Notes: generated by a model from the letters alone, not told the origin. Numbered from the stretch's first letter, positions 43,427-51,728 are shown. The stretch: DNA of 64,000 nucleotides from Paramicrobacterium humi (GCF_900105715.1 NZ_FNRY01000001.1:1798001-1862000), one strand, 5' to 3'. A program made the numbers and translations.

Positions 43427-43456
43427 CGACCCGGACCCGCAGCGCGGGAAGCCCGC

Positions 43457-44746
43457 CTAGTCTGCGACGCGTGCGGCGATGTCGCTGCGGTACTGGGCGC
43501 CCTCGAGTCCGATGAGCCCTATCGCGTCGTAGGCGCGCTCGCGCGCCTCGGCGAACGTCGTGCCGAGCGCGACGACGTTGAGCACGCGCCCGCCCGTCGC
43601 GATGAGCTCCTCGCCCGACAGCCTGGTCGCGGCGTGCGCGATGTGCACGCCCTCGACGCGCTCGGCGGCATCCAGCCCCGTGATCTTCCGACCGGTGATA
43701 GGCGTCGCCGGATAGTTCTCGCTCGCGAGCACGACAGTGATAGCCGTCGTCATGCCGAACTGGGGCCGGTCGGACTCGTCGAGCGTTCCCGTGGCCGCGG
43801 CGTGGAGCAGCTGCGAGAGCGGTGACGCGAGGCGCGGGAGCACGACCTGCGTCTCGGGGTCGCCGAAGCGCGCGTTGAACTCGATCACGCGGATGCCGCG
43901 ATCCTCCGCGGAGTCCCGGCGGGAGGTCAGGATGAGGCCCGCGTAGAGGAGGCCGATGAACGGGGTCTGCTCCTCGGCGAGCTGGCTGATCACCGGCTGC
44001 GCGACGGTGCGGATGACCTCGTCGACGAAGGCCTCCTCGCTGCCGAAGGTCTCGTCGAGCCACGGCAGCGGCGAGTAGGCGCCCATGCCGCCCGTGTTCG
44101 GGCCGCCGTCGCCGTCGAGCAGGCGCTTGTAGTCCTGGGCGGGGGAGAGCGGGAGCACGGTGTGCCCGTCGCTCAGCAGGAACAGCGACACCTCCTGCCC
44201 GTCGAGGAACTCCTCGACGAGAACGCTGCCACCGGTCAGGTACGCGGCAGCGTGCTCGAGAGCGGCCGAGCGGTCCTCGGTCACGAGAACGCCCTTGCCG
44301 GCCGCGAGACCGTCGGCCTTCACGACGTACGGGGCGCCGAAGCCGTCGAGCGCCGCCTCGACCTCGGCGAGGGTCGTGGCACGGTGCGCGCGACCGGTCG
44401 GCACGCCGGCGGCATCCATCACGCGCTTCGCGAAGGTCTTGGAGCCTTCGAGCTCCGCGGCCGCCCTGCCCGGCCCGAACACGGGGATTCCCTGCTCGCG
44501 CAGCTCGTCGGCGACACCGGCGACCAGCGGAGCCTCGGGCCCGACGACGACGAGGTCGACGCTCTCGGCGATGGCGTAGTTCGCCACGGCCACGGGGTCG
44601 TTGATGTCGAGCGCGGTGACGGTGACATCCCGCGCGATGCCCGCGTTGCCGGGGGCGGCGACGATGTCGTGACCGGCGTCCTCGCCGAGCAGCGAGAGGA
44701 TGATGGCGTGTTCCCTGGCGCCCGAACCCAGCACAAGAATCTTCAC
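43457..44746 (-). CDS. purD: Phosphoribosylamine-glycine ligase (GAR synthetase)
   Basis: 429 residues from the GTG at 44746. PurD joins phosphoribosylamine and glycine with ATP. VKILVLGSGAREHAI opens the protein; the ATP-grasp core shows FAKRVMDAAGVPTG, PYVVKADGLAAGKGV, GGPNTGGMGAYSP, and IRVIEFNARFGDPETQVVLPRL. GTG lies seven bases after a TAGGCT box, so the transcript is probably leaderless. A much longer upstream frame runs antisense over the next genes and is rejected. Divergent from the SCP-like gene with only 18 bases between start codons. Confidence 0.97.
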   Translation of the reverse strand: MKILVLGSGAREHAIILSLLGEDAGHDIVAAPGNAGIARDVTVTALDINDPVAVANYAIAESVDLVVVGPEAPLVAGVADELREQGIPVFGPGRAAAELEGSKTFAKRVMDAAGVPTGRAHRATTLAEVEAALDGFGAPYVVKADGLAAGKGVLVTEDRSAALEHAAAYLTGGSVLVEEFLDGQEVSLFLLSDGHTVLPLSPAQDYKRLLDGDGGPNTGGMGAYSPLPWLDETFGSEEAFVDEVIRTVAQPVISQLAEEQTPFIGLLYAGLILTSRRDSAEDRGIRVIEFNARFGDPETQVVLPRLASPLSQLLHAAATGTLDESDRPQFGMTTAITVVLASENYPATPITGRKITGLDAAERVEGVHIAHAATRLSGEELIATGGRVLNVVALGTTFAEARERAYDAIGLIGLEGAQYRSDIAARVAD

Positions 44747-44752
44747 GCGTAC

Positions 44753-44759
44753 TAGCCTA
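44753..44759. promoter_or_regulatory. Overlapping divergent -10 boxes for purD and the SCP-like gene
   Basis: The 7 bases TAGCCTA hold TAGCCT for the plus strand (six bases before ATG 44765) and TAGGCT for the minus strand (seven bases before GTG 44746). Both genes appear to be leaderless, reading out from the same few bases. Confidence 0.6.
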
Positions 44760-44764
44760 TGGGC

Positions 44765-45130
44765 ATGGCACGTGCACGCATCGCCGATGACGTCGGCATC
44801 CCGGCCGTCGACCGTGCCGTGCGCGAAGCCGCGAGCCGCGACGACATCGCCACGGCGGTGCGCTACACGCTGCAGCTGCTCGCCGAGCGCTCGCCGGGGA
44901 ACACGCTCGAAGTGCGGGTGCCGCCGTTCGGGGCGGTGCAGTGCGTCGAGGGTCCGCGGCACACGCGCGGCACCCCGCCGAACGTGATCGAGACCGACGC
45001 CGAGACCTGGCTCGCCCTCGCGACGGGAACGAAGACGTGGGCGGATGCCGTCGCCGAGGCGTCGACGAGCGCGTCCGGCACGCGGGCCGACCTCACGGGA
45101 CGGATTCCGCTGCTGAAGCTGCCGCGCTGA
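44765..45130 (+). CDS. Sterol carrier family (SCP2-like) protein
   Basis: 121 residues. Resembles the short actinobacterial sterol carrier family protein: AVRYTLQLLAERSPGNTLEVRVPPFGAVQCVEGPRHTRGTPPNVIETD followed by WLALATGTKTWADAV (segments quoted in order). The fold is expected to bind hydrophobic ligands; its role is unknown, though its place beside purD and purM is conserved in relatives from memory. Start set by the leaderless box at 44753-44758 rather than the ATG at 44759, which overlaps that box. Confidence 0.8.
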   Translation: MARARIADDVGIPAVDRAVREAASRDDIATAVRYTLQLLAERSPGNTLEVRVPPFGAVQCVEGPRHTRGTPPNVIETDAETWLALATGTKTWADAVAEASTSASGTRADLTGRIPLLKLPR

Positions 45131-45179
45131 CGCGACGCGATCGCCCGGAGTGCGGTTCGGCGCACTCAGCTTCATGCGC

Positions 45180-45185
45180 GACAAT
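45180..45185 (+). promoter_or_regulatory. Predicted -10 box (GACAAT), leaderless start
   Basis: GACAAT, six bases, ATG at 45192. Possible promoter for the membrane protein-purM-purF unit. Confidence 0.45.
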
Positions 45186-45191
45186 AGGAGC

Positions 45192-45593
45192 ATGAGCAGC
45201 ACCCCGCCCGAGCGCGCTGTCGAGACGGCGACAAGCGCCGACGCCACGGTGCGTCGCGCACCCAAGATCCAGAACTTCCTCCTCATCGGAGCCGTGCTCG
45301 GACTCGTGGTCGCGATGGCGCTCACGTTCATCTTCCAGCGCTCACCCGAGGACATCGACACGAGCGCGGGAGAGATCTACTACTCGCCCGGCCAGGTGTT
45401 CGGCTTCCTCCTGCTGATCTGCGTGCCCGTCGGCCTCGCCCTTGCCGGCATCGTCGCGTGGCTCGTCGACCGCTCGACACACAAGCGCGCGCGGATCGTG
45501 CGCATGGATAAGGTTGACGTGCGCGCCGACCAGCCGCAGGTCGAGCAGCAGCCTTCGTCCCCCACCGCTCAGCAAGAGGACACAAATTCGTGA
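45192..45593 (+). CDS. Two-helix membrane protein upstream of purM, function unknown
   Basis: 133 residues. Membrane helices at about 26-48 and 69-92, with GEIYYSPGQVFGFLLLICVP between and a basic stretch RSTHKRARIVRMDKVD after the second helix; the C-terminus is Gln/Pro-rich. No named family, but a protein of this shape before purM recurs in Microbacteriaceae. The start is fixed by a GACAAT -10-like box; a longer frame upstream is ignored. The stop overlaps the purM GTG by 4 bases, indicating coupling to purM. Confidence 0.8.
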   Translation: MSSTPPERAVETATSADATVRRAPKIQNFLLIGAVLGLVVAMALTFIFQRSPEDIDTSAGEIYYSPGQVFGFLLLICVPVGLALAGIVAWLVDRSTHKRARIVRMDKVDVRADQPQVEQQPSSPTAQQEDTNS

Positions 45594-46690
45594 GCAGTTC
45601 CACGTCGTACCGTGAAGCCGGAGTCGACACCGCGGCGGGAGACCTCGCCGTCGAGCTGATGAAGTCCGCGGTCGCGAAGACCCACGGGCCGAACGTGCAG
45701 GGCGGAGTCGGCGGGTTCGCCGGGCTGTTCGACGTGTCGTACCTGACCGCGTTCCGCAAGCCGCTGCTCGCGACCTCCACCGACGGCGTCGGCACCAAAG
45801 TCGCCATCGCGCAGGCGATCGACAAGCACGACACGATCGGCCAGGACCTCGTCGGCATGGTCGTCGACGACATCGTCGTGGTCGGCGCGAAGCCGCTGTT
45901 CATGACCGACTACATCGCGTGCGGCAAGGTCGTTCCCCAGCGCATCGCCGACATCGTGCGCGGCATCGCCGAAGCCTGCTCCGCCACGGGAACCGCCCTC
46001 GTCGGCGGGGAGACGGCCGAGCACCCCGGCCTCATCGGACCCGACGAATACGATGTCGCGGGAGCGGCGACGGGAGCCGTCGAGGCCGACGCCGTGCTCG
46101 GCGCCCACCGCGTGACCGACGGCGACGCCGTCATCGCTCTTGCCTCGAGCGGCCTGCACTCGAACGGCTTCTCGCTCGTGCGGCACATCCTCAAGGGGCG
46201 CGGCATCGGCTACGCCGACACCTCGGCCGAACTCGGCGGCGTCGTCGGCGACGTGCTGCTCGAGCCCACGCGGCTGTACACGAGCCCCATCCTCGACCTG
46301 CTCGAGAACGAGCCCGGCGTCGTGCACTCCCTCTCGCACGTCACCGGCGGCGGCATCGCCGCGAACCTCGCCCGCGTCCTGCCGACCGGCTCGTGGGTCG
46401 AGGTCGACCGCTCCACCTGGTCGCCGAGCCCCGTCTTCCGCGTGCTCAGCGACATGGCCTCCGCGAGCCTCGAGAGCTCAGAGGGGACCTGGAACCTCGG
46501 AATCGGCTTCTTCGCCGTCGTCGAGGCCGCGTCCGCGGCATCCGTCATCTCACGCCTGGACGCGGCGGGCATCGCCTCGTGGCAGGCGGGAACCGTGCAC
46601 TTGAGCGCACGCGACCTCACCGGCTTCGAGCAGGGCGCGAAGGGCGTCGACGGCGGGGCTGTCCGCCTCGTCGGCGACTATGCGCGCTGA
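45590..46690 (+). CDS. purM: Phosphoribosylformylglycinamidine cyclo-ligase (AIR synthetase)
   Basis: 366 residues, GTG start overlapping the previous stop. PurM closes the imidazole ring of FGAM with ATP, forming AIR. Motifs: SYREAGVDTAAGDLAVELM, LATSTDGVGTKVAIAQ, GMVVDDIVVVGAKPLFMTDY, GTALVGGETAEHPG, LHSNGFSLVR and HVTGGGIAANLARVLP. It is followed 47 bases later by purF; the pair are neighbours in many Actinobacteria. Confidence 0.97.
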   Translation: MSSSTSYREAGVDTAAGDLAVELMKSAVAKTHGPNVQGGVGGFAGLFDVSYLTAFRKPLLATSTDGVGTKVAIAQAIDKHDTIGQDLVGMVVDDIVVVGAKPLFMTDYIACGKVVPQRIADIVRGIAEACSATGTALVGGETAEHPGLIGPDEYDVAGAATGAVEADAVLGAHRVTDGDAVIALASSGLHSNGFSLVRHILKGRGIGYADTSAELGGVVGDVLLEPTRLYTSPILDLLENEPGVVHSLSHVTGGGIAANLARVLPTGSWVEVDRSTWSPSPVFRVLSDMASASLESSEGTWNLGIGFFAVVEAASAASVISRLDAAGIASWQAGTVHLSARDLTGFEQGAKGVDGGAVRLVGDYAR

Positions 46691-46737
46691 GCCGATCACG
46701 TCCCCGCCCACACTGAACCACCCGGGAGCACTCTGAC

Positions 46738-48195
46738 ATGTGCGGAATCGTCGGAATCGTCTCGCACGAACCCGTCAACCAGCAGATCTACGACGCGCTG
46801 CTGCTGCTGCAGCACCGCGGCCAGGATTCGACGGGAATCGCCACGGCCGACGGGCCCACGTTCCACCTGGCGAAGGCGAAGGGGCAGGTGCGCGAGGCGT
46901 TCCGCACGCGCGACATGCGCAGCCTGCTCGGAAACGTCGGCCTCGGTCACGTGCGCTACGTCACCAAGGGCGACGCAGCGAATGAGCAGGAGACGCAGCC
47001 GTTCTACGTGAACGCGCCGTACGGCATCATCCTCGTGCACAACGGGAACCTCACGAACACGCGCGAGCTCGCCGAGGACCTGTTCCACGTCGACCGTCGT
47101 CACGTGAACTCGACGAGCGACACGGAGATGCTGCTCAACGTGTTCGCGACTGAGCTGCAGGGCCAGATCTCCGGACTCGACCTCGACCCCGACCAGGTCT
47201 TCAACGCCGTCGCCCAGGTGCACGAGCGCATCGAAGGCTCGTATGCCGTGATCGCGATGATCGCCGGGCACGGTCTTCTCGCGTTCCGCGACCCGTACGG
47301 CATCCGACCCCTCGTGCTCGGCCGCCGGCAGACCGGGATGGTGGGCGATGACTGGGTCGTCGCCTCGGAATCGCTCGTTCTCGAGGCCGCGGGCTACGAG
47401 ATCGTGCGCGACGTGGCGCCGGGAGAGGCGATCTTCATCACGCCGGAGGGCGAGCTGTTCAGTCGCCAGTGCGCGCGCAACCCGCGGCTCGTGCCGTGCT
47501 CGTTCGAGTACGTGTACCTCGCCCGGCCCGACTCGATCATGAACGGCATCTCGGTGTACGACGCTCGCCTGCGGCTCGGCAACCGCCTGGCCGACACGAT
47601 CGCCGAGCACATGCCCCTCGGGGACGTCGACGTCGTCATGCCGATCCCCGACTCATCCCGGCCCGCGGCCATGCAGGTGGCGCAGAAGCTCGGCATCGAG
47701 TATCGCGAGGGCTTCTACAAGAACCGCTATGTCGGACGCACGTTCATCATGCCCGGTCAGGCGCAGCGCAAGCGGAGCGTGCGGCAGAAGCTCAACGCGA
47801 TGGGCAGTGAGTTCAAGGGCAAGAACATCCTCATCGTCGACGACTCGATCGTGCGCGGCACGACGTCGAAGGAGATCGTGGAGATGGCACGCGCGGCGGG
47901 GGCGAACAAGGTCACGTTCACGTCCGCGGCTCCGCCGGTGCGGCATCCGCACGTCTACGGCATCAACATGCCGAGTCGTGCCGAGCTCATCGCGCACGGG
48001 AAGAAGATTCCGGAGATCGGCGAGGTGCTCGGTGCCGACCACATGATCTACCAGGAGATCGAGGACATGAAGAGCGCGATCATCGAGGGCTCGGACGTGA
48101 CCGATCTCGAGATGAGCTGCTTCACAGGCGAGTACGTGACGGGAACCGTCACGCCCGAGTACCTAGAGTGGCTCGAGCGCACACAGCTGTCCTGA
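46738..48195 (+). CDS. purF: Amidophosphoribosyltransferase
   Basis: 485 residues. First enzyme of purine synthesis, replacing the pyrophosphate of PRPP with ammonia from glutamine. The Ntn nucleophile Cys2 is in MCGIVGIVSHE; GQDSTGIATAD, LGHVRYVTKG, and NGNLTN complete the glutaminase half, while the PRPP loop ILIVDDSIVRGTT and VMPIPDSSRPA mark the transferase half. GGGAG precedes the ATG. A strong hairpin follows at 48212. Cys clusters for an iron-sulfur centre, as in the Bacillus enzyme, are suggested by CARNPRLVPC and the C-terminal Cys but not proven. Confidence 0.97.
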   Translation: MCGIVGIVSHEPVNQQIYDALLLLQHRGQDSTGIATADGPTFHLAKAKGQVREAFRTRDMRSLLGNVGLGHVRYVTKGDAANEQETQPFYVNAPYGIILVHNGNLTNTRELAEDLFHVDRRHVNSTSDTEMLLNVFATELQGQISGLDLDPDQVFNAVAQVHERIEGSYAVIAMIAGHGLLAFRDPYGIRPLVLGRRQTGMVGDDWVVASESLVLEAAGYEIVRDVAPGEAIFITPEGELFSRQCARNPRLVPCSFEYVYLARPDSIMNGISVYDARLRLGNRLADTIAEHMPLGDVDVVMPIPDSSRPAAMQVAQKLGIEYREGFYKNRYVGRTFIMPGQAQRKRSVRQKLNAMGSEFKGKNILIVDDSIVRGTTSKEIVEMARAAGANKVTFTSAAPPVRHPHVYGINMPSRAELIAHGKKIPEIGEVLGADHMIYQEIEDMKSAIIEGSDVTDLEMSCFTGEYVTGTVTPEYLEWLERTQLS

Positions 48196-48211
48196 CCGGA
48201 AGTGCGAACGC

Positions 48212-48235
48212 GGCGCACAGCCGAAGCTGTGCGCC
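48212..48235. terminator. Strong hairpin between purF and DUF3073 gene
   Basis: GGCGCACAGC, loop CGAA, GCTGTGCGCC: a perfect 10-bp stem with a stable tetraloop, 16 bases after the purF stop and before the convergent DUF3073 stop. No T-run on either side; probably works in both directions. Confidence 0.75.
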
Positions 48236-48264
48236 GAGACCGCCGTCAGCGTGCGTCGAGCGGC

Positions 48265-48462
48265 TCAGGCCCGCTTCTGGTGGTTGTCGGGGGAGTAGTC
48301 ATCCGCGTACTCCGACCACTTCGAGACCTCGTCTTCGTACGGGTCAGAGTGCGTCTTGCTGCCGAGCTCACGCTCGAGCTGGTCGTAGTCCACGTCGGGA
48401 CTGAACGACTTGAGCTCACGTGCGATCTTCGTGTGCTTTGCCTTTTGACGGCCGCGCCCCAT
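48265..48462 (-). CDS. DUF3073 domain-containing protein
   Basis: 65 residues. The N-terminus MGRGRQKAKHTKIARELK and the acidic rest DVDYDQLERELG, DEVSKWSEYADDY are the DUF3073 pattern, a small actinobacterial family often next to purF or purM and of unknown function. The basic N-terminus could bind nucleic acid, which is speculation. GAGGGGG lies upstream of the ATG at 48462. The upstream 266 bases hold promoters for this and the divergent stress protein gene. Confidence 0.92.
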   Translation of the reverse strand: MGRGRQKAKHTKIARELKSFSPDVDYDQLERELGSKTHSDPYEDEVSKWSEYADDYSPDNHQKRA

Positions 48463-48728
48463 GCGAGACCCCCTCACAAAATCAGAATTCGAACGACGGA
48501 TGAGTCGCCCGTGGTTGTGGCAACCAGGGAACGATAAGACCAACCTCCAGTTTAGCATGTGGCGATCTGCGTCCCTGCTGGGAATGGGGCGCGCCGAGGG
48601 ACGCGCTCCGGTGCTCTCCACCGTACATGCGTGCCTCGGAATATGGCGGTGAGGGGGGAAACGGCAGTAGCCTGAAGGCACGAAGCGTCACCCGCTCACT
48701 CGCTGAGGCTGAGAGGAGTTCGAGACCA

Positions 48729-49238
48729 ATGAAGAACCCCGACCACGGACCAGTGCTTGTCGGCATCACGGGCGACCAGCCCGATGCGGTCGGCGCGCGA
48801 GCCGTCGAATTCGCAAAGGCATTCTCAACCGAGATCGTCTTCGTCTGGGTGGATACCACCCAGTACACCTCGGGTTTCATGTCGGACGGCACCGTCGCGT
48901 TCGCCACGTTCGATCCGGAGCTCGGCCTCGAGGGCAAGTCCGAGGCGCCGTGGCTCGACGAGCGAGCGGCCGCCATCACGGCCGAGAGCGGCGTTGGCTG
49001 GCGCACCCGCGTGGGCGCCGGGCAGCCGGCCGCGGTGCTCGCCGCGATCGCCGAAGAGGAGGACGCGCGCTTCATCGTCGTCGGCACGCGCGAGCCGGGG
49101 TTCATCGCGGGGCTGCAGGAGTTCCTCGGCGGCTCGGTCGCGGCGCACCTCGCCCACACGCAGGCGCGCCCCGTGATCCTCGTGCCGCTTCGTCCCGTCG
49201 GGAAGAACGAGCGCGTGCCGTGGGATCCCGAGGCGTAG
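48729..49238 (+). CDS. Universal stress protein family protein
   Basis: 169 residues. A single UspA domain: VLVGITGDQPDAVGARAVEFAKAF at the N-terminus, an Asp/Asn pocket, and the C-terminal nucleotide loop FIVVGTREPGFIAGLQEFLGGSVAAHLAH, close to the G-x2-G-x9-G-S/T signature (G-FIA-G...G-S-V) that marks ATP-binding forms. Role in stress survival is inferred from the family. GAGAGGAG precedes the ATG at 48729, and a TAGCCT box near 48668 is a plausible -10. It ends 3 bases from the convergent PadR gene. Confidence 0.9.
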   Translation: MKNPDHGPVLVGITGDQPDAVGARAVEFAKAFSTEIVFVWVDTTQYTSGFMSDGTVAFATFDPELGLEGKSEAPWLDERAAAITAESGVGWRTRVGAGQPAAVLAAIAEEEDARFIVVGTREPGFIAGLQEFLGGSVAAHLAHTQARPVILVPLRPVGKNERVPWDPEA

Positions 49239-49241
49239 CGG

Positions 49242-49853
49242 CTACAGCGATCGAATCGCCTCGCGCGCCCGCGCGAGCTCGCGGCGCACGACATCGACGG
49301 TCTCGGTGCTGAACACTCGCCCGGACGCGACGGCCTGGCGCACGTCGCTGCGCACCTCGCGGCGGAAGTCGCCGAGAAGCTTCTCGATCTCGTACAGCGC
49401 GACCCTGCTCGCCGTGCGCTCGTCCGCTCCGTGCGGGGTCACGACGGGCTCCTCGCGGGGCGGCGTGCGGGCCTCGCGAGCGGACGAAGCCAGTTCGGCG
49501 CGCAGCGAGCGCATGGCCTGCGAGACCCCCGATCGCACTTCGTCGGCGAGCCGGCGCACGGAGTCGCTCAGCTCGTCCTCGATGCTCCTGAGCTCCTCGG
49601 CGCGGTCAGCGAGCTCGGCGCGTCCGGCATCCGTTATGGAATAGACCGTCTTGCGCCCGTCGCTCGTCTTCGTGACGAGGCCCTCATCCTCGAGCTTCGA
49701 CAGCCGTGGGTAGATCGTTCCCGCGCTCGGACTGTACGTGCCGCCGAATCGCTCGCTCAGCGCCTGGATGAGCTCGTAGCCGTGCCGCGGCTGCTCGGCG
49801 AGCAGGCTCAGCAGATAGAGGCGCAGGCTGCCGTGTGCGAAGACGGGGGTCAC
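49242..49853 (-). CDS. PadR family transcriptional regulator
   Basis: 203 residues from the GTG at 49853, which overlaps the DUF4097 stop as GTGA. The N-terminal winged helix is HGSLRLYLLSLLAEQPRHGYELIQALSERFGGTYSPSAGTIYPRLSKLEDEGLV (region 6-60; key segments RHGYEL and SPSAGTIYPRL). The C-terminal part is a long charged helix region (SIEDELSDSVRRLADEVRSG). It is the second gene of a two-gene operon with two palindromic sites upstream, so autoregulation of the operon is likely. Confidence 0.92.
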   Translation of the reverse strand: MTPVFAHGSLRLYLLSLLAEQPRHGYELIQALSERFGGTYSPSAGTIYPRLSKLEDEGLVTKTSDGRKTVYSITDAGRAELADRAEELRSIEDELSDSVRRLADEVRSGVSQAMRSLRAELASSAREARTPPREEPVVTPHGADERTASRVALYEIEKLLGDFRREVRSDVRQAVASGRVFSTETVDVVRRELARAREAIRSL

Positions 49854-50695
49854 TGAGCGGCTCCGTCCGCCTCGACGGGGGAACCGGTGGGCGCGTCCTG
49901 CCGGCGGATCACCGTGACGTTTCCCGAGATCGTGTTCGCGCTGATCTCGACGGTGAAGTTCTGCGTTCCCTTCGTCGTCTGGCTGTAACTGCGACCCCGC
50001 ATGCCGACGATGCTCGTGTCGTCGAGCTGCAGTCGCCCGCTCACGGCGTTCATGACGTAGCGGGCGCCGAGGTCGGCGTCGATGCGCGCCGTGAGGTCGC
50101 CCGACACGGAGTTCGTGGCGATGCGCTCGCAGCGACCTGACACGTCGACGAAGACGTCGCCCGAGACGCTGTCGCTCGTGAAGCGCGTCAGCGCTCCCGA
50201 CGCGGTCACGTCCCCGCTCACGGTGTGCACGTTGATCGGACCCTCGTGATCCTGCACGCTCATCGCGCCGGACACCGCGTTGAGCTCGAGCTTGCCCGAC
50301 AAGTGATCGACCTGCAGCTCTCCGTTGACGGTGCTGAGCCGCGCGTTCGTGGTGAGCCCCGAGATGAGCGCGTCGGCGCTCACGACCCCGAAGCTCAGAT
50401 CGATGCTGCGCGGCACGAGCACGCTGACGGCGGCGCTCGCCTTGTTCGGACCGAATGAGCGGAAGACGTCGAGGAAGTTCTCCCAGCGCAGCTGCGGGTG
50501 GTCGATCTCGAGCCGATCCCCGACGATCGAAACCTTGAGCTCCTTGCCGACGACGTCGTGCACCTCGATGCGCGCGCTGTCTTCGTCGTGGCCGATGATG
50601 TCGATCTGCCCCGCGACGAGCGCCACCTTGAGGCTGCGCACGATTCCCGTGTCGATGACGCGAGACTCGCCCGGCTGGATGAGCCAGTTCTCCAT
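49850..50695 (-). CDS. DUF4097 family beta-strand repeat protein
   Basis: 281 residues from the ATG at 50695, with AAGG seven bases upstream; an ATG at 50701 is equally possible. From residue 100 on there are repeated short beta strands of the type LSTVNGELQVDHLSGKLELNAVSGAMSVQD (segments of the form NAVSGxxxV), the DUF4097/adhesin-like right-handed repeat. No signal peptide or anchor, so cytoplasmic. DUF4097 genes often pair with PadR regulators, and here the pair overlaps by 4 bases. Function unknown. Confidence 0.88.
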   Translation of the reverse strand: MENWLIQPGESRVIDTGIVRSLKVALVAGQIDIIGHDEDSARIEVHDVVGKELKVSIVGDRLEIDHPQLRWENFLDVFRSFGPNKASAAVSVLVPRSIDLSFGVVSADALISGLTTNARLSTVNGELQVDHLSGKLELNAVSGAMSVQDHEGPINVHTVSGDVTASGALTRFTSDSVSGDVFVDVSGRCERIATNSVSGDLTARIDADLGARYVMNAVSGRLQLDDTSIVGMRGRSYSQTTKGTQNFTVEISANTISGNVTVIRRQDAPTGSPVEADGAAQ

Positions 50696-50723
50696 GGTCA
50701 TGCCTTGATTCCCTTGCACGTGA

Positions 50724-50739
50724 ACGCGATATATCGCGT
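50724..50739. promoter_or_regulatory. Operator 1 of the DUF4097-padR operon, perfect 16-bp palindrome
   Basis: ACGCGATATATCGCGT, 29 bases upstream of the DUF4097 start. A near copy follows 25 bases further. Likely PadR site. Confidence 0.7.
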
Positions 50740-50748
50740 GTTGTGAGA

Positions 50749-50764
50749 ACATGATATATCGCGT
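50749..50764. promoter_or_regulatory. Operator 2 of the DUF4097-padR operon
   Basis: Matches operator 1 at 14 of 16 positions (two mismatches in the left arm). Centre-to-centre distance is 25 bases. Confidence 0.6.
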
Positions 50765-50801
50765 TGCGTCGAGTGGGCAAGGGCTATTTTCGATCAGCTG
50801 C

Positions 50802-50832
50802 TTGACCTTGACGTTGCGTCAAGGATTAGCGT
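50802..50832 (+). promoter_or_regulatory. MerR-type promoter with 19-bp spacer and inverted repeat
   Basis: TTGACC (50802-50807) and TAGCGT (50827-50832) are separated by 19 bases, the long spacer typical of MerR-activated promoters. An inverted repeat CCTTGACG-TTG-CGTCAAGG (50806-50824) fills the spacer. It lies upstream of the MerR gene, so the regulator probably controls itself and the downstream exporter. Confidence 0.75.
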
Positions 50833-50858
50833 GAGTGTGTCGCAGGGAAGGAGAGGAC

Positions 50859-51620
50859 ATGGAGTGGTCGATCACCGAGGTCGGACGGCTGACGGGAACC
50901 ACGAGCCGCACACTGCGCCACTACGACGCGATCGGCTTGCTGACCCCCTCGCGCACGGCCGACAACGGCTACCGCTATTACGACGAGGCGGCCCTCGTCC
51001 GGCTGCAGCGCATCCTGCTGCTGCGCGCGCTCGGGCTCGGCCTGCCGGCGATCGGCGAGGCTCTGCGCAGCGTGAGCGACGTGCCCGCGGCGCTCTCCGC
51101 TCACCTCGACTGGCTGCGACATGAACAGGACAGGCTCGCGCGCCAGGCGCGAGCCGTCGAAGACACGATGAAACGACTGAAGAAAGGGGAGCCCCTCATG
51201 GCTGAGAACATGTTCGACGGCTTCGATCACACGCAGTACAAGGACGAAGTCGAATCCCGCTGGGGCGCGAAGGCCTACGCCGACTCGGATGCGTGGTGGC
51301 GCGGCATGAGTGCGAGCGAGAAGGCGGACTGGCTGGCGAAGCAGAAGGCGCTCGGCGACGACTGGTTGGATGCCGTAAGACGCGGCATCCCGGCGGACGG
51401 CGACGAGGCCCAGCAGCTCGCCGCGCGGCACGCGGCGTGGCTTAGCGGCATCCCGGGCACACCCGGAAGCGAGAACGGCCGCCCGACGGCCGCGTACCTC
51501 ACCGGACTCGGCGAGATGTACGTCGCCGACGCGCGCTTCGCGGCCAACTACGGCGGCGAAGAGGGCGCCCGGTTCGTGCGTGACGCGCTGGCGGTCTATG
51601 CGGAGCGCCACCTCGCCTGA
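50859..51620 (+). CDS. MerR family regulator with TipAS drug-binding domain (TipAL-like)
   Basis: 253 residues from the ATG at 50859 (GGAGAGG upstream). MerR helix-turn-helix at about 2-70: EWSITEVGRLTGTTSRTLRHYDAIGLLTPSRTADNGYRYY (key part TSRTLRHYDAIGLL). A coiled coil follows (RHEQDRLARQARAVEDTMKRL), then a C-terminal TipAS domain, FDGFDHTQYKDEVESRWG through VADARFAANYGGEEGARFV. In Streptomyces TipA this domain binds thiopeptide antibiotics. An in-frame ATG just before the domain (MAENMFDGF) could also yield a short TipAS form, as in tipA. The RND exporter follows 108 bases later. Confidence 0.9.
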   Translation: MEWSITEVGRLTGTTSRTLRHYDAIGLLTPSRTADNGYRYYDEAALVRLQRILLLRALGLGLPAIGEALRSVSDVPAALSAHLDWLRHEQDRLARQARAVEDTMKRLKKGEPLMAENMFDGFDHTQYKDEVESRWGAKAYADSDAWWRGMSASEKADWLAKQKALGDDWLDAVRRGIPADGDEAQQLAARHAAWLSGIPGTPGSENGRPTAAYLTGLGEMYVADARFAANYGGEEGARFVRDALAVYAERHLA

Positions 51621-51728
51621 CGCACGGAAAAAGCCCCGGTCCGATATGGAAGAATGCACGGGGGCGTGTCACGGCTCGCCGTCGCGGCCGGTCCGTCCCT
51701 GTCTTCCCCTTCCCCCGGCAGGAGCACC

